Shown: positions 43,153-53,502 of the stretch, piece after piece
How the letters are laid out: every line of letters begins with the position of its first letter
Numbering within the stretch: position 1 is the first letter of the stretch
NCBI RefSeq assembly: GCF_031157525.1
Contig: NZ_JAVIXR010000006.1
Location: 124,001-188,000, forward strand
DNA from: Marinobacter sediminicola
GTDB taxonomy: Bacteria > Pseudomonadota > Gammaproteobacteria > Pseudomonadales > Oleiphilaceae
Direction: 5' to 3'
DNA length: 64,000 nucleotides
Made by a program: the position numbers and the translations under genes
The notes under the pieces: model-generated
Database searches by the model: none
The model's input: only the letters and a program-made list of their open reading frames with translations
What the model was told of the DNA's origin: nothing

Positions 43153-43941
43153 TCAGCCAAAAACGGCGACCGTTTGACGGCTTAGTGCCAGCAACTCGCC
43201 CCGAGGTGTCCATACCCGGGCTTCGCAATGGCAATAGCCGTCTCCTGACTGATCAATCGTCGCCTTGTACAAAAGCCAGTCGTCCGCTTTCAGCGCCGGC
43301 CTGGGATGAATAATATCCAGCGCCCAGGTTAGCGAACTGGCTGGTACGGCCGATTTAAAATGTTGGAGAATCGCTGGAGGCCAGGCATCAACCAGCGCCA
43401 CTATATGAGCATCTGTAAGCTCTTCAGGCTCTTTCCGGAAGCGCATCCACCCTCCCATTTCACGCCCACCCACACCGCTGAACGGCATGCCCCCATATGC
43501 CCAACGCATCTCTATGTGTCTAATAAACCCGGGGGTCACACCTTCAATGAAAGGCAGTTCCTGGCATTTATCTACCGGATTCGCGTCCGGAGCCGATTCA
43601 CCCTCCAGCCGCACAATCGATTCCCGGTGGCCGGCAAATGCACCAATACACACCACCCGAGGCTCTCCGTTCTGAACAATTCTCCCCTCGACCTGGGTAA
43701 CAGCTCTCCCCTCACGTAAAATTTGAACATCGAAAACGGCTGGCACTTCTGCCTCTACCGGCCCGACAAATGATACGCTCATGGACCTCATTGGCCTGCC
43801 ATCTACCACCGCATGGTCCATGCGATCAAAAACCAGGGCAGCCACCAAGCCACCAAAGGTTGCACGCCCCTGGGCCCAGGTTGCAGGCATCTCCAGCTCT
43901 TTGCCGGCACGGCCAGCAGCAATCAGTTCATCAAAGGTCAT
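43153..43941 (-). CDS. Acyl-CoA thioesterase-family protein (double hotdog)
   Basis: This 262-residue protein has two hotdog-like halves as in the TesB-type/4HBT_3 thioesterases. The first half contains ARATFGGLVAALVFDRMDHA and GRPMRSMSVSFVGPVEAEV; the second contains LTWALDIIHPRPALKADDWL and GDGYCHCEARVWTPRGELLA. It probably hydrolyses acyl-CoA in the cytosol; chain length is unknown. It is convergent with the dehalogenase-like gene, whose stop lies 7 bases away, and divergent from the DEAD-box helicase gene. Confidence 0.85.
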   Translation of the reverse strand: MTFDELIAAGRAGKELEMPATWAQGRATFGGLVAALVFDRMDHAVVDGRPMRSMSVSFVGPVEAEVPAVFDVQILREGRAVTQVEGRIVQNGEPRVVCIGAFAGHRESIVRLEGESAPDANPVDKCQELPFIEGVTPGFIRHIEMRWAYGGMPFSGVGGREMGGWMRFRKEPEELTDAHIVALVDAWPPAILQHFKSAVPASSLTWALDIIHPRPALKADDWLLYKATIDQSGDGYCHCEARVWTPRGELLALSRQTVAVFG

Positions 43942-44075
43942 AGCGCTTCCCTGTTAGCAACCTACCAGTCAAAATGAAAGCCTGCACAAAACACGAAAAC
44001 AATGCAATGGCAGTGCCCCGGCAACTACCTACACAGCATGAAAGATTTCACGTATTAAATTAGACCAAAAGCGGT

Positions 44076-44110
44076 TATAATATCGCCACATATGCATTGC
44101 CCGGCAATGC
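44076..44110 (+). promoter_or_regulatory. Promoter -10 and leader palindrome upstream of the DEAD-box helicase gene
   Basis: A consensus TATAAT (44076-44081) without a good -35 is followed at +7 or so by GCATTGC-CCG-GCAATGC, a perfect 7-base inverted repeat (44094-44110). The repeat would sit at the 5' end of the helicase mRNA, 27 bases before the ATG, and could be an operator or an RNA hairpin. Confidence 0.4.
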
Positions 44111-44137
44111 TTTACCTCCCGAATACCGAGTAAATCA

Positions 44138-45670
44138 ATGTCTGAATTGTCCTTTGCCGAACTGGGGCTTGATCCAGCCGTACTTGAAGCTGTATCTGCT
44201 ATTGGCTACGAAACCCCAACGCCCATCCAGGCCCAGTGCATTCCTGCACTGCTCGCTGGCAAACATCTACTGGGCGTTGCCCAGACCGGCACGGGTAAAA
44301 CCGCCGCCTTCGCATTACCGCTGCTAAGCAGAGTTGATGCATCTATAACTGAACCTCAAATTCTGGTTCTGGCCCCAACCCGGGAGCTGGCCATCCAGGT
44401 GGCGGAGGCTTTTACCTCCTACGCTACAAAATTTCGCAATTTCCACGTACTGCCAATTTACGGCGGTCAGGACTTTTATCCCCAGATCAAAGGCCTCAAG
44501 CGTGGTGCGCAGGTTATTGTCGGCACACCGGGTCGTATGCTCGACCACCTGCGCAAAGGCACCTTGCGCCTGGGCAACCTGAAGGCACTTGTGCTGGACG
44601 AAGCCGACGAAATGCTGCGCATGGGTTTCATTGATGACGTAGAAGCCATTCTGGCCAAAACGCCAGCTGACTGTCAGCGTGCATTGTTCTCTGCCACCAT
44701 GCCACCGCAGATCAAGAAGGTTGCCCAAACCTACCTGCGCGACGCAGTAGAAGTGAAAATCGAGAGCGAAACCCGCACCGTTGAGCGTATTTCCCAGTAC
44801 TTTCTGCCGGTTTATGCAGAACGTAAGCTCGACGCTCTGACCCGCATTCTGGAAGTGGAGCCAACCGAAGGTGCAATTATTTTTGTACGCACCAAGGCTG
44901 AAACCACTCTTCTGGCCGAGAAGCTCAGTGCCCGTGGGCACGCAGTAGCACCTCTGAACGGTGATCTGAACCAGCGTCAGCGCGAGCAGACTGTTGAAGA
45001 TCTGAAGCGCGGCAAGAAAGATATTATCGTTGCAACGGACGTTGCCGCTCGTGGTCTGGACGTACCCAGAATCACTCACGTTATCAATTACGATGTGCCC
45101 TACGACAGCGAAGCCTACATTCACCGAGTGGGCCGTACCGGCCGCGCCGGGCGCGAAGGCAAAGCGATTCTTCTGGTCACTCCCCGTGAGCGGAGCTGGC
45201 TGCGCACTCTTGAGCGCGCGACCAACTCCCCTATGATGGCTTATGAGCTGCCTTCGCCGGTTGAACTGAAAAAAATGCGCGAAGAGCAATTCGAAACCCA
45301 GCTGTTGGGCTTTGCTGAGGACAAGAAACTCGCCAAGTCTATGGCATTGCTGGATGAGATCGCTGAGCGCAACGAGATGGACATTGCCATGGTTGCGGGC
45401 GCTTTGGCGTGCTGGATGGAGGCAATGCAGCCTGGCTTGCTACCTCTGGAACAGCCAGAAGCCCTGCCAGTAGTGTCTGCTTCTGCACCTGCTCGCCGTG
45501 ATCGCAAAGGTGGTGGCGGCCGCCCGGGTGAATTCCGTAAAGGACCACCCAAAGGTGGCTACAAAGGACGCGGCGGCCCTGGCGGCGCGGGTGCCCGTGG
45601 CAAGCCACCCGGCAAAGGCGGCAAGCCGGCAGGTAAGCGGCCTCCTCGTCAATCTGACGCCAAGCGCTGA
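44138..45670 (+). CDS. DEAD-box ATP-dependent RNA helicase (DeaD/CsdA-like)
   Basis: This 510-residue RNA helicase is likely involved in ribosome assembly and mRNA turnover at low temperature. All motifs are present: Q motif YETPTPIQ, Walker A AQTGTGKT, PTRELA, GTPGR, DEAD (VLDEADEML), SAT, FVRTK, and HRVGRTGRAGR. The C-terminus after about residue 430 ends in a Gly/Lys/Pro/Arg-rich tail (GGYKGRGGPGGAGARG), an RNA-binding feature. It is shorter than E. coli DeaD (about 630) and I see no full DbpA-type RNA-binding domain, so deaD is not asserted. Its last 22 bases overlap folA. Confidence 0.95.
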   Translation: MSELSFAELGLDPAVLEAVSAIGYETPTPIQAQCIPALLAGKHLLGVAQTGTGKTAAFALPLLSRVDASITEPQILVLAPTRELAIQVAEAFTSYATKFRNFHVLPIYGGQDFYPQIKGLKRGAQVIVGTPGRMLDHLRKGTLRLGNLKALVLDEADEMLRMGFIDDVEAILAKTPADCQRALFSATMPPQIKKVAQTYLRDAVEVKIESETRTVERISQYFLPVYAERKLDALTRILEVEPTEGAIIFVRTKAETTLLAEKLSARGHAVAPLNGDLNQRQREQTVEDLKRGKKDIIVATDVAARGLDVPRITHVINYDVPYDSEAYIHRVGRTGRAGREGKAILLVTPRERSWLRTLERATNSPMMAYELPSPVELKKMREEQFETQLLGFAEDKKLAKSMALLDEIAERNEMDIAMVAGALACWMEAMQPGLLPLEQPEALPVVSASAPARRDRKGGGGRPGEFRKGPPKGGYKGRGGPGGAGARGKPPGKGGKPAGKRPPRQSDAKR

Positions 45671-46164
45671 TAGACAACGAAGCTGTAGTCGTAAGGATTG
45701 TTATCGGACGCGGAGAAATCCTCCCGTCCGATTTCCTCCCACTCATCCCAGTTCACTTCCGGGAAGTACGCATCGCCATCCACTTCGGCGTGCACCTGAG
45801 TGATATAGATGCGGTCTACCATGGGTAGCGCTTCCGCATAGATTTGCCCTCCCCCGATAATCATTACCTCATCGACGCCGTCCAGCTCTGCCTGTGCTTC
45901 GGCTTTAATTAGTGCTTCATTCAGTGATTTCGAGCTTGCCGTTCCTGCGGGTGCTTCCCAATCTGGATTGCGGGAGATGACGACGTTCATCCGGCCCGGC
46001 AGGGGTCTGCCAATGGAGTCCCAGGTTTTGCGCCCCATAATGATGGGTTTGCCCATGGTGGCTTGCTTGAAGTATTTCAGGTCGCCCGGTAGGTACCATG
46101 GCAGATTGTTGTTTCGGCCTATAACGCGGTTTCGGGACATGGCGACGATTAGTGCTTTTCGCAT
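45649..46164 (-). CDS. folA: Dihydrofolate reductase
   Basis: This 171-residue enzyme reduces dihydrofolate to tetrahydrofolate with NADPH. Family features are ALIVAMSRNRVIGRNNNLPW with the substrate loop, GKPIIMGRKTWDSIGRPLPG, and EVMIIGGGQIYAEALP. It lies downstream of thyA, whose reaction generates dihydrofolate, a common pairing. Its end overlaps the helicase gene on the opposite strand by 22 bases. Confidence 0.97.
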   Translation of the reverse strand: MRKALIVAMSRNRVIGRNNNLPWYLPGDLKYFKQATMGKPIIMGRKTWDSIGRPLPGRMNVVISRNPDWEAPAGTASSKSLNEALIKAEAQAELDGVDEVMIIGGGQIYAEALPMVDRIYITQVHAEVDGDAYFPEVNWDEWEEIGREDFSASDNNPYDYSFVVYQRLASD

Positions 46165-46210
46165 TTCTTTTCCTCTCGAATTCGTACACCTACATTTGGA
46201 CCGGGCGAGC

Positions 46211-47050
46211 TTAAATAGCTATAGGCGCTTTGATGCCAGGGTAAGGGTCGTAGCCTTCGAACTCGAAGTCTTCCAGTTCGTAGTCAAAAATTGAATCTGG
46301 CTTACGCTTGATAACCAACTTCGGCAGGGCTTTGGGCTCGCGCTTTAGCTGCTCGAAAACGATGTCATCGGTGAGATGATTTTGATACAGGTGGCAATCG
46401 CCAAAGGTATGCACAAACTCGCCAACTTCCAGATCACACTGCTGCGCAATCATATGCGTTAACAAGGCGTATGACGCAATGTTGAAGGGTACGCCCAAAA
46501 AAAGATCTGCACTACGCTGATAAAGCTGGCAAGAGAGCTTGCCGTCGAGCACGTAGAACTGGAACAGGCAGTGGCAGGGTGCCAGTGCCATCAGGCCTTT
46601 CTCGGCGTTTTCCTGAGGGCCAATCGATTCATCCGGAAGCTCGGCCGGATTCCAGGCGGATACGATCAGGCGGCGGGAGTTTGGCTTTTTGCGGATCTGG
46701 TCGATCACTTCGCTGATCTGGTCTACCACGCGGCCGTCCGGGCACTCCCAGCTTCGCCATTGCTTGCCGTAAATCGGCCCGAGGTCGCCGCTTTCCAGTG
46801 CCCACTCGTTCCAGATGGAGACTTTGCGCTCTTTCAGCCAATTGTTGTCTGTGGAGCCTTTCAGGAACCAGAGTAGCTCATAGATGATGCTGCGCAGGTG
46901 GACTTTTTTGGTGGTGACCAAGGGAAAGCCGTCTTGGAGATTAAAGCGGATCTGGCGTCCGAAAACCGAGCGGGTGCCAACGCCGGTGCGGTCGCCTTTG
47001 TCGAATCCGTTGTCCACTACGTCGCGCATCAGGTCGAGATAGGCTTTCAT
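46211..47050 (-). CDS. thyA: Thymidylate synthase
   Basis: This 279-residue enzyme methylates dUMP to dTMP using methylene-tetrahydrofolate. Conserved regions are the [18 protein letters not shown] loop, the catalytic Cys in [30 protein letters not shown], and the C-terminal [12 protein letters not shown] (mature V/I end). The start codon overlaps the lgt stop by 4 bases, and folA follows 46 bases later. Confidence 0.98.
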   Translation of the reverse strand: MKAYLDLMRDVVDNGFDKGDRTGVGTRSVFGRQIRFNLQDGFPLVTTKKVHLRSIIYELLWFLKGSTDNNWLKERKVSIWNEWALESGDLGPIYGKQWRSWECPDGRVVDQISEVIDQIRKKPNSRRLIVSAWNPAELPDESIGPQENAEKGLMALAPCHCLFQFYVLDGKLSCQLYQRSADLFLGVPFNIASYALLTHMIAQQCDLEVGEFVHTFGDCHLYQNHLTDDIVFEQLKREPKALPKLVIKRKPDSIFDYELEDFEFEGYDPYPGIKAPIAI

Positions 47051-47838
47051 TCCGCGTTTCTCCGGTAAGCAATGAACATCAAGGCCAGGCCGGCCAGAAG
47101 CATGGGTAAGGACAGCACCTGCCCCATGGTGACCCAGTCAAATGCCAGGTACCCCAACTGCGCATCTGGCTGACGTACAAACTCAACCAGGAAGCGGAAA
47201 ATACCGTAGCAAACCAGGAACAGGCCTGACACCGCCATTCTTGGGCGTGGCTTGGATGAGAACCACCAAAGAATGATAAAAAACAGCACGCCTTCCAGGG
47301 CGAACTGGTAAAGCTGGGAGGGGTGTCGTGCGAGCGCATCCGGAGCCTGACGGAAGACCATGCCCCAGGGCACATCCGTTGGTTTGCCCCAGAGTTCACC
47401 GTTGATGAAGTTGCCAATTCGCCCTGCCCCCAGGCCCACAGGCACCAGAGGTGCAACGAAGTCGGCAAGGTGCCAGAAGCCGGTACCGATTTTTCGACCG
47501 TACCACCACATGGCAAACATAACGCCCAACAGTCCGCCGTGGAAGGACATGCCCCCTTCCCATACTCGCAAAAGCCATAGAGGGTCTGCCAGGAAGGCGT
47601 CAAAATTGTAGAAAATTACGTAGCCAAAGCGCCCGCCCAGGATAACCCCGAGCGCCAGATAGAACAGCAGGTCGCCCATCTGCTCCTCGGTAATCGGAGA
47701 GCCGGGTTTGCGGGCGCGTAGACGGCCCAACCACCAGCCTGCAACAAAGCCGACGAGATAGGTCAATCCGTACCAGTGTATCTTGAGCGGCCCAAGGGAA
47801 ATGGCCACCGGGTCTATCTGTGGATGCTGGAGCATCAA
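47047..47838 (-). CDS. lgt: Prolipoprotein diacylglyceryl transferase
   Basis: This 263-residue inner-membrane enzyme transfers diacylglycerol from phosphatidylglycerol to the lipobox Cys of prolipoproteins, the first step of lipoprotein maturation. Seven membrane segments are predicted. The signature [19 protein letters not shown] and the [20 protein letters not shown] motif are intact. The lgt-thyA-folA order matches other gammaproteobacteria. Substrates in this window include RlpA and the 12.9 kb lipoprotein. Confidence 0.98.
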   Translation of the reverse strand: MMLQHPQIDPVAISLGPLKIHWYGLTYLVGFVAGWWLGRLRARKPGSPITEEQMGDLLFYLALGVILGGRFGYVIFYNFDAFLADPLWLLRVWEGGMSFHGGLLGVMFAMWWYGRKIGTGFWHLADFVAPLVPVGLGAGRIGNFINGELWGKPTDVPWGMVFRQAPDALARHPSQLYQFALEGVLFFIILWWFSSKPRPRMAVSGLFLVCYGIFRFLVEFVRQPDAQLGYLAFDWVTMGQVLSLPMLLAGLALMFIAYRRNAE

Positions 47839-47845
47839 TAACCTC

Positions 47846-48643
47846 TCAACTTAAAAGAAAACGTAGGCCAACCAGTAGCAGCAGGATGGCGAACACGCGT
47901 TTCAGGGCTTTGGCGTTAAGCCGGTGTGCCAGGTTCGCTCCCACGCGAGCAAACAGCACACTGGTAAGAATAATCCCGATCAAAGCCGGCAAATAAATAT
48001 AACCAAGGCTGTATTCCGGCAGGGCCGGCTCGCCCCACCCTGTCCAGGCATTGCCCACAGCACCGGCAACCGCAATTGGCAATCCGCAGGCGGCGGAGGT
48101 GCCTACCGCCTGCTGCATACGAACATTGCTCCAGCTCAGGTAGGGCACAGTAAGCGTTCCGCCGCCTATCCCGAAAATCGCTGAGGCCCAGCCAATACCT
48201 GCACCCGCACTTGCAAGGCCGGCTTTGCCTGAAACATTTCGGCCTGGCGAGGGGTTTACCTCGAACAGCATTTTCAGCCCGACCAGAATGACAAACACAC
48301 CGATAATAAGTTCCAGCATAGCTCCGCTTAACAGGGCCGCTGTCCAGGCGCCTATAAGCGCGCCAGCAACGATACCGCAGGCCATCGGCCGGAATACATC
48401 CCAGCGGATAGCCCCATGACCGTGATGCGAACGAATGGAGCTGAGGGATGTAAACACGATGGTCGCAAGTGAGGTGCCAACGGCCATATGTGCCGCAATT
48501 TCCAGACTAAAACCCTGAGCCCCGAAACTGAAAATCAGTACCGGCACGATAATAAGGCCGCCACCAATCCCGAAGAGGCCTGCAAGAGTGCCAGCAAACG
48601 CGCCAAGCACCATATAGATGGCAAATACGGATAACAGGGACAT
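47846..48643 (-). CDS. TauE/SafE-family permease
   Basis: This 265-residue inner-membrane protein has about eight membrane segments. The repeated family motif is seen twice: [19 protein letters not shown] and [19 protein letters not shown]. Family members export sulfite, sulfoacetate or other organosulfur anions, but the substrate cannot be deduced. It precedes lgt on the same strand by 7 bases and is divergent from the NRDE gene. Confidence 0.92.
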   Translation of the reverse strand: MSLLSVFAIYMVLGAFAGTLAGLFGIGGGLIIVPVLIFSFGAQGFSLEIAAHMAVGTSLATIVFTSLSSIRSHHGHGAIRWDVFRPMACGIVAGALIGAWTAALLSGAMLELIIGVFVILVGLKMLFEVNPSPGRNVSGKAGLASAGAGIGWASAIFGIGGGTLTVPYLSWSNVRMQQAVGTSAACGLPIAVAGAVGNAWTGWGEPALPEYSLGYIYLPALIGIILTSVLFARVGANLAHRLNAKALKRVFAILLLLVGLRFLLS

Positions 48644-48746
48644 ACACTCTCACACATCCGGTAAAACAAGGCTGGTATGATACACACCGGCCGTGGCAAC
48701 TTCACCACAAGCAGCACCCCCATCACCCACTGGAGAGCAACGTCGC

Positions 48747-49520
48747 ATGTGCCTGATCGCATTTTCCCTTGGCCAGAGCGCCCGATATCCTCTGGTGGTA
48801 GCCGCTAACCGGGATGAGTTTTTCCGAAGGCCCACCGCACCTCTGGACTGGTGGACTACTGAAAACGGCAACCGAGTGCTCTCCGGCAAGGACTTACAAT
48901 CCGGCGGCACCTGGCTGGCCGTTTCCCCTGAAGGGCTTGTCACTGCGGTAACCAATGTTCGCGAGGGGTCGCCGGAAGCCGGGCAAATCAGTCGCGGTGA
49001 GTTACCGTTGCGAGCACTTGAGGAATCGGAATTGCAAATGCAAAGGAGCCTTGAAGGCACATCTTCCCGCTACGCAGGGTTCAATCTGGTTCGTATCGGT
49101 GACACGTCTGGTTGGTACTACAGCAACAGAGATGCTCACCCGGGCCGCAGAATTTTTCGTGGCACCTATGGCCTGAGCAATCACCTGCTCCAAACGCCCT
49201 GGCCCAAGCTTTTGCGCCTCAGGGAAGTGGTTGGCCACACAGTTAAATCTGCAGGGAAGAATACAGACACTCTGCACAAAGATCTTACCAGCCTGCTGCA
49301 AGACACCACACCCGCACCAGACCACCTGCTCCCGAACTCCGGCGTGCACCGTGATACCGAACGTTTTCTTTCATCTCCATTTATAACAGGAACAGAATAC
49401 GGCACCCGCGCAACCACCGTAATCAGCGTCTCGATCACCGGCGACATCCACGTTAGTGAACAGAGTTGGGTACCCGACGGACGCCCTGCAGAATACCGGC
49501 AATTCCACTGGCAGCGATAG
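48747..49520 (+). CDS. NRDE-family protein (TANGO2-like)
   Basis: This 257-residue protein has an N-terminal Cys (MCLIAFSLGQ) and the motif VVAANRDEFFRRPTAPLDWW that names the family; WLAVSPEGLVTAVTNVREG is also conserved. The fold is of the N-terminal nucleophile hydrolase type, suggesting Cys2 could become a nucleophile after Met removal (inference). Eukaryotic TANGO2 has been linked to haem and lipid handling; the bacterial role is unknown. The ATG at 48747 was chosen because it places Cys second and GGAG precedes it. Confidence 0.9.
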   Translation: MCLIAFSLGQSARYPLVVAANRDEFFRRPTAPLDWWTTENGNRVLSGKDLQSGGTWLAVSPEGLVTAVTNVREGSPEAGQISRGELPLRALEESELQMQRSLEGTSSRYAGFNLVRIGDTSGWYYSNRDAHPGRRIFRGTYGLSNHLLQTPWPKLLRLREVVGHTVKSAGKNTDTLHKDLTSLLQDTTPAPDHLLPNSGVHRDTERFLSSPFITGTEYGTRATTVISVSITGDIHVSEQSWVPDGRPAEYRQFHWQR

Positions 49521-49575
49521 CGCTCAGCCTCTGATATAATCGGCGAAATTCGTCCACCCGATCGGAGGGCCGCCA

Positions 49576-49830
49576 ATGGCCGGTCAACAAGGCGCAACAT
49601 CCATTGCCGACTTTGAAAAGTCTCTTGATGAGCTGGAAACACTTGTTCGCAACCTCGAACAAGGGGAATTGTCTCTCGAACAATCCCTGACAGCCTTCGA
49701 GCGCGGTGTAAAACTTACCCGCGCATGCCAACAGGCTCTTAAAGGCGCCGAGCAGCGGGTTGAACAGCTGGTGCAAAATGACGACGGAACCCTGGAAACC
49801 CGCCCATTTACTCCGGACGACGCCGACTGA
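49576..49830 (+). CDS. xseB: Exodeoxyribonuclease VII small subunit
   Basis: This 84-residue protein is the small subunit that multimerises on XseA in the single-strand DNA exonuclease VII. The conserved core is [20 protein letters not shown], then [20 protein letters not shown]. Its stop overlaps the ispA start by one base (TGATG). xseA is not in the window, as is usual, since the two genes are often unlinked. Confidence 0.96.
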   Translation: MAGQQGATSIADFEKSLDELETLVRNLEQGELSLEQSLTAFERGVKLTRACQQALKGAEQRVEQLVQNDDGTLETRPFTPDDAD

Positions 49831-50726
49831 TGCCTAACCGGACTCTGCCCACCATGGATTATCTTGAAACCTGCCGCAGCCGCGTGGATGCAGAGCTGGA
49901 TCGCCTCATTGCGTCCGGGTCGACCTCTGAGCGGCTTCAGGAGGCCATGCGCTACAGTGTTCTGGGCGGTGGCAAACGTATCCGGCCGGCATTAAGTCTG
50001 GCCGCTGCAAGTGCTCTGGGGCAGAACATGGAGATCGCGCTGGTACCTGCCTGTGCGATCGAGCTGATCCACGCTTATTCCCTTGTTCATGACGACCTGC
50101 CAGCCATGGACAACGACGAACTGCGTCGGGGCCGGCCAACCGCCCATATTGCCTTTGATGAGGCTACAGCCATTCTTGCCGGCGATGCCCTGCAGGCATT
50201 GGCATTTGAATGGCTGGCGGAGGCTCCCGGCATAGAAGCGCCAGCACGGCTTGCCATGATTCAGGAACTGGCCCACGCAAGTGGTCATAGCGGCATGGTA
50301 GGTGGTCAGGCTATTGATCTTGAATCTGTAGGCAAGAGCCTGACTCTGGCACAGCTCGAAAACATGCACCGACATAAAACCGGAGCATTAATTGAAGCCA
50401 GCGTTCGTATTGGTGCACTGACCGCGCCCGGAGTATGTGATCGCTCACTGGAAGCGTTGACAGCCTACGCGAAAGCCCTCGGGCTCGCCTTTCAGGTTCA
50501 GGATGACCTCTTGGACATTGAAGGCGACACCGAAACTATCGGGAAGCCTCAAGGCTCGGATATCGCCCGTGCCAAGCCGACCTATCCGGCTCTGTTGGGG
50601 CTAACCGGAGCACGTGAGCACCTCTCCTCTTTGCTGGACAGCGCACTTGAGAGCCTGAAAGGCTTCGGGCCGGAAGCCGATCCTCTTCGAGCCATGGCGG
50701 ATTACGTGGTGGCAAGAACTTACTGA
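49830..50726 (+). CDS. ispA: Farnesyl diphosphate synthase
   Basis: This 298-residue prenyltransferase condenses dimethylallyl and isopentenyl diphosphates to C15. The first Asp-rich motif is SLVHDDLPAMDND, the second is FQVQDDLLDIEGD, and the GGKRIRPAL substrate region is intact. It is translationally coupled to xseB and followed 84 bases later by dxs, giving the xseB-ispA-dxs order found in many gammaproteobacteria. The product feeds quinone and undecaprenyl synthesis. Confidence 0.97.
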   Translation: MPNRTLPTMDYLETCRSRVDAELDRLIASGSTSERLQEAMRYSVLGGGKRIRPALSLAAASALGQNMEIALVPACAIELIHAYSLVHDDLPAMDNDELRRGRPTAHIAFDEATAILAGDALQALAFEWLAEAPGIEAPARLAMIQELAHASGHSGMVGGQAIDLESVGKSLTLAQLENMHRHKTGALIEASVRIGALTAPGVCDRSLEALTAYAKALGLAFQVQDDLLDIEGDTETIGKPQGSDIARAKPTYPALLGLTGAREHLSSLLDSALESLKGFGPEADPLRAMADYVVARTY

Positions 50727-50741
50727 ACTTGCTGACATGTG

Positions 50742-50770
50742 TGAAACAGGCCCCCCTGTTCCATTATAAT
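50742..50770 (+). promoter_or_regulatory. Possible dxs promoter in the ispA-dxs gap
   Basis: A consensus TATAAT (50765-50770) inside the palindrome CCATTATAATGG lies 17 bases after TGAAAC (50742-50747), a poor -35. The predicted start is about 34 bases before dxs. It may supplement read-through from xseB-ispA. Confidence 0.35.
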
Positions 50771-50810
50771 GGCAGCCAGTTATCGAACATCCCGGAAAAG
50801 ACCCGTATAG

Positions 50811-52742
50811 ATGCAGGACACTTATATTTTCAAGGAAATCCCCTCACAGCGGCCCAACACGCCGTTGCTGGACCGGGTTGACGTACCCGCCCAACTGCGT
50901 GAGCTAGCCTCTGATCAGCTTACTCAGTTTGCGAGAGAGCTAAGGGCATTTCTGCTGTGGTCGGTTGGGCAGACCGGGGGCCATTTTGGCGCCGGGCTTG
51001 GCGTGCTCGAACTCACCGTAGCATTGCACTATGTTTTCAACACGCCGGAAGACCGACTGGTATGGGATGTTGGCCACCAGGCCTACCCACATAAGATTCT
51101 CACCGGCCGACGCGAACAGATGGGCAGCATTCGGCGCAAAGATGGCCTGGCCGGTTTCCCCAAACGCTCGGAAAGCGACTACGACACCTTTGGCGTAGGC
51201 CATTCCAGCACGTCCATCAGTGCCGCCCTAGGCATGGCGATCGCCGCCCGACAGCAGGGTACTGGTCGCAAGAGCATTGCCGTTATTGGTGATGGCGCCA
51301 TGACCGCAGGCATGGCCTTCGAGGCACTGAATCACGCCGGGCATCTGCGCGCTGATATGCTGGTAATTCTGAACGACAACGACATGTCGATTTCGCGCAA
51401 TGTTGGTGGTCTGTCCAACTATTTTGCCAAGCTGCTATCGAGCCGCACCTATAATCAGGTTCGCGATAGCAGCAAGAAGGTTCTCCAAGGTGCGCCACAG
51501 CTGATGGCGCTAGCCAAGAAAACCGAAGAGCACTTCAAGGGCATGATCGTGCCGGGCACCCTGTTTGAAGAGCTGGGCTTCAATTACATCGGGCCCATCG
51601 ACGGCCATGACCTACCCTTGCTGGTCGAGACTCTGGAGAATATCCGCGAGCTTGAGGGGCCTCAATTTCTCCACGTGGTAACGACCAAGGGTAAGGGCTT
51701 TGCCCCTGCGGAAGCCGACCCCATTGGCTACCACGCAATCAACAAGATTGAACCTGTGCCCACCAGCAAGCCGGAGCCGGTTAAACCTGTCGCCACTAAG
51801 CAGAAGTACGCGAACGTATTCGGCCAATGGCTGTGTGATGCAGCTGAGCTGGATGAGCGCGTGAGCGGCATTACCCCCGCTATGTGCGAAGGCTCGGATT
51901 TGCTGGCATTCTCTGAACGCTTCCCGGATCGATATTTTGATGTGGCCATTGCGGAACAGCATGCTGTAACGCTTGCAGCGGGCATGGCCTGCGATGGTGC
52001 TAAACCAGTGGTTGCAATCTACTCGACTTTTTTACAGCGCGGGTACGATCAGCTGATTCACGATGTGGCCATCCAGAATCTGGATGTGTTGTTCGCGATC
52101 GACCGTGCGGGACTGGTTGGTGAGGACGGCCCTACCCACGCCGGTGCTTTCGATATCAGCTATCTGCGCTGCATACCGAATATGGTACTGATGACGCCTT
52201 CGGACGAGAACGAAACCCGTCAACTGCTTCATACTGGTCTGATGTTCGATGGCCCAGCAGCTGTGCGGTATCCACGTGGAACCGGGCCAGGTGCAGATAT
52301 CCAAAAAGAACTTACCCCTCTGACAATTGGCAAGGGACGCAAGGTTCGCGAAGGCAGCGGCATTGCTATTCTTAATTTTGGCACGCTGCTCACACCAGCT
52401 CTGGAAGCTGCAGAGCAGCTTGGGGCTACCGTAGCTGACATGCGCTTCGTCAAGCCTTTGGACGAGGCGCTGGTTCTGGAGCTCGCGGAGCAGCACCACC
52501 TGCTGGTCACCCTGGAAGAGAATGCCATTGCGGGTGGCGCAGGAAGCGCTGTTACGGAATTCCTGAACAGCCAAGAAGTTTTGATGCCCGTGCTTCAACT
52601 CGGATTACCGGATACTTTCATTGATCACGGTAAGCACGACGAGCTTCTGAAGGATTGTGGACTGGACGCCAATGGCCTATTCGCTGCCATAAGCACTCGC
52701 ATGGAGCGTCTTCAGCACCAAAGGCTCAAAGCGGTCAAATAA
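50811..52742 (+). CDS. dxs: 1-deoxy-D-xylulose-5-phosphate synthase
   Basis: This 643-residue thiamine-diphosphate enzyme joins pyruvate and glyceraldehyde 3-phosphate, the entry step of the methylerythritol phosphate pathway. The N-terminal domain has [20 protein letters not shown] and [20 protein letters not shown] (cofactor-binding GDG-x-N type motif). The pyrimidine domain has [18 protein letters not shown] with the catalytic Glu and [18 protein letters not shown]. It follows ispA and ends at a strong terminator. Confidence 0.98.
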   Translation: MQDTYIFKEIPSQRPNTPLLDRVDVPAQLRELASDQLTQFARELRAFLLWSVGQTGGHFGAGLGVLELTVALHYVFNTPEDRLVWDVGHQAYPHKILTGRREQMGSIRRKDGLAGFPKRSESDYDTFGVGHSSTSISAALGMAIAARQQGTGRKSIAVIGDGAMTAGMAFEALNHAGHLRADMLVILNDNDMSISRNVGGLSNYFAKLLSSRTYNQVRDSSKKVLQGAPQLMALAKKTEEHFKGMIVPGTLFEELGFNYIGPIDGHDLPLLVETLENIRELEGPQFLHVVTTKGKGFAPAEADPIGYHAINKIEPVPTSKPEPVKPVATKQKYANVFGQWLCDAAELDERVSGITPAMCEGSDLLAFSERFPDRYFDVAIAEQHAVTLAAGMACDGAKPVVAIYSTFLQRGYDQLIHDVAIQNLDVLFAIDRAGLVGEDGPTHAGAFDISYLRCIPNMVLMTPSDENETRQLLHTGLMFDGPAAVRYPRGTGPGADIQKELTPLTIGKGRKVREGSGIAILNFGTLLTPALEAAEQLGATVADMRFVKPLDEALVLELAEQHHLLVTLEENAIAGGAGSAVTEFLNSQEVLMPVLQLGLPDTFIDHGKHDELLKDCGLDANGLFAAISTRMERLQHQRLKAVK

Positions 52743-52757
52743 CACTGCCAGGCCAAT

Positions 52758-52799
52758 ACGAAAAAAGCCCGCTCAGTTCATCAGGCGGGCTTTTTTCGT
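52758..52799. terminator. Bidirectional terminator between dxs and ribA
   Basis: ACGAAAAAAGCCCGC and its exact complement form a 15-base stem with a 12-base loop. It stops dxs on the plus strand and ribA on the minus strand. Confidence 0.95.
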
Positions 52800-52824
52800 G
52801 TCTGCGTGTAGCTCAAGGCTGGCG

Positions 52825-53439
52825 TTATTGCTGGGGATCATCGTCCTGATGAGTTTCCAGCCAGTGCCCGAGTTTGCTTTGCTTGGTGTCGAGGTAATGC
52901 TCATTATGAGGATTGCGACCAACGTGCAAGGGAACGCGTTCGGTGACTGCGATGCCATATGAGGTCAGTGCTTTGACCTTGCGAGGATTATTCGTCATCA
53001 GACGAAGGCTTTTGATACCCAGGTGCTCCAACATATCCTTGCACATGCTGTAATCGCGCAAGTCTGCTGCAAAGCCAAGACGCTCATTCGCCTCCACAGT
53101 ATCTGCGCCCTGATCTTGCAAATGGTAGGCGCGGATTTTGTTAAGCAAGCCAATACCCCGACCTTCCTGACGCAGGTACATCAAAATACCGCGACCTTCG
53201 CGGGCGATACTGCGCAAAGCTTCTTCCAGCTGATAACCACAATCGCAACGCATGCTGTACAACGCATCGCCCGTAAGGCATTCAGAGTGCGTGCGGGCCA
53301 GCATGGGCTCGTCGCCGTCCAGCGACCCCAGGGTCAGGGCAACATGCTCCTTTCCCGTGTCCGGTTCTTCAAAGCCATGCATATCGAATACCTCAAACGG
53401 GGTCGGCAACCGGCAGGTCTCGATGTAACGAACAGCCAC
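52825..53439 (-). CDS. ribA: GTP cyclohydrolase II
   Basis: This 204-residue zinc enzyme opens GTP in the first step of riboflavin synthesis. The zinc ligands are Cys in [17 protein letters not shown] (C-x10-C-x-C). The catalytic [20 protein letters not shown] and [14 protein letters not shown] segments are intact. I chose the GTG at 53439 ([22 protein letters not shown]), preceded by GAGGA 7 bases away, because earlier in-frame starts would add 19 residues absent from the family. It is a stand-alone RibA without a fused RibB domain. Confidence 0.95.
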   Translation of the reverse strand: MAVRYIETCRLPTPFEVFDMHGFEEPDTGKEHVALTLGSLDGDEPMLARTHSECLTGDALYSMRCDCGYQLEEALRSIAREGRGILMYLRQEGRGIGLLNKIRAYHLQDQGADTVEANERLGFAADLRDYSMCKDMLEHLGIKSLRLMTNNPRKVKALTSYGIAVTERVPLHVGRNPHNEHYLDTKQSKLGHWLETHQDDDPQQ

Positions 53440-53502
53440 AGTACGTCCTCGTGGTTCAGTAAATCTGGGCGCGTATTCTATCATGGGCGCGCCCATCAGG
53501 CA

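Noticed and set aside
44324..45289. 321-residue minus-strand ORF opposite the DEAD-box helicase
   Set aside because: The helicase frame has every family motif; the opposite frame is a shadow.
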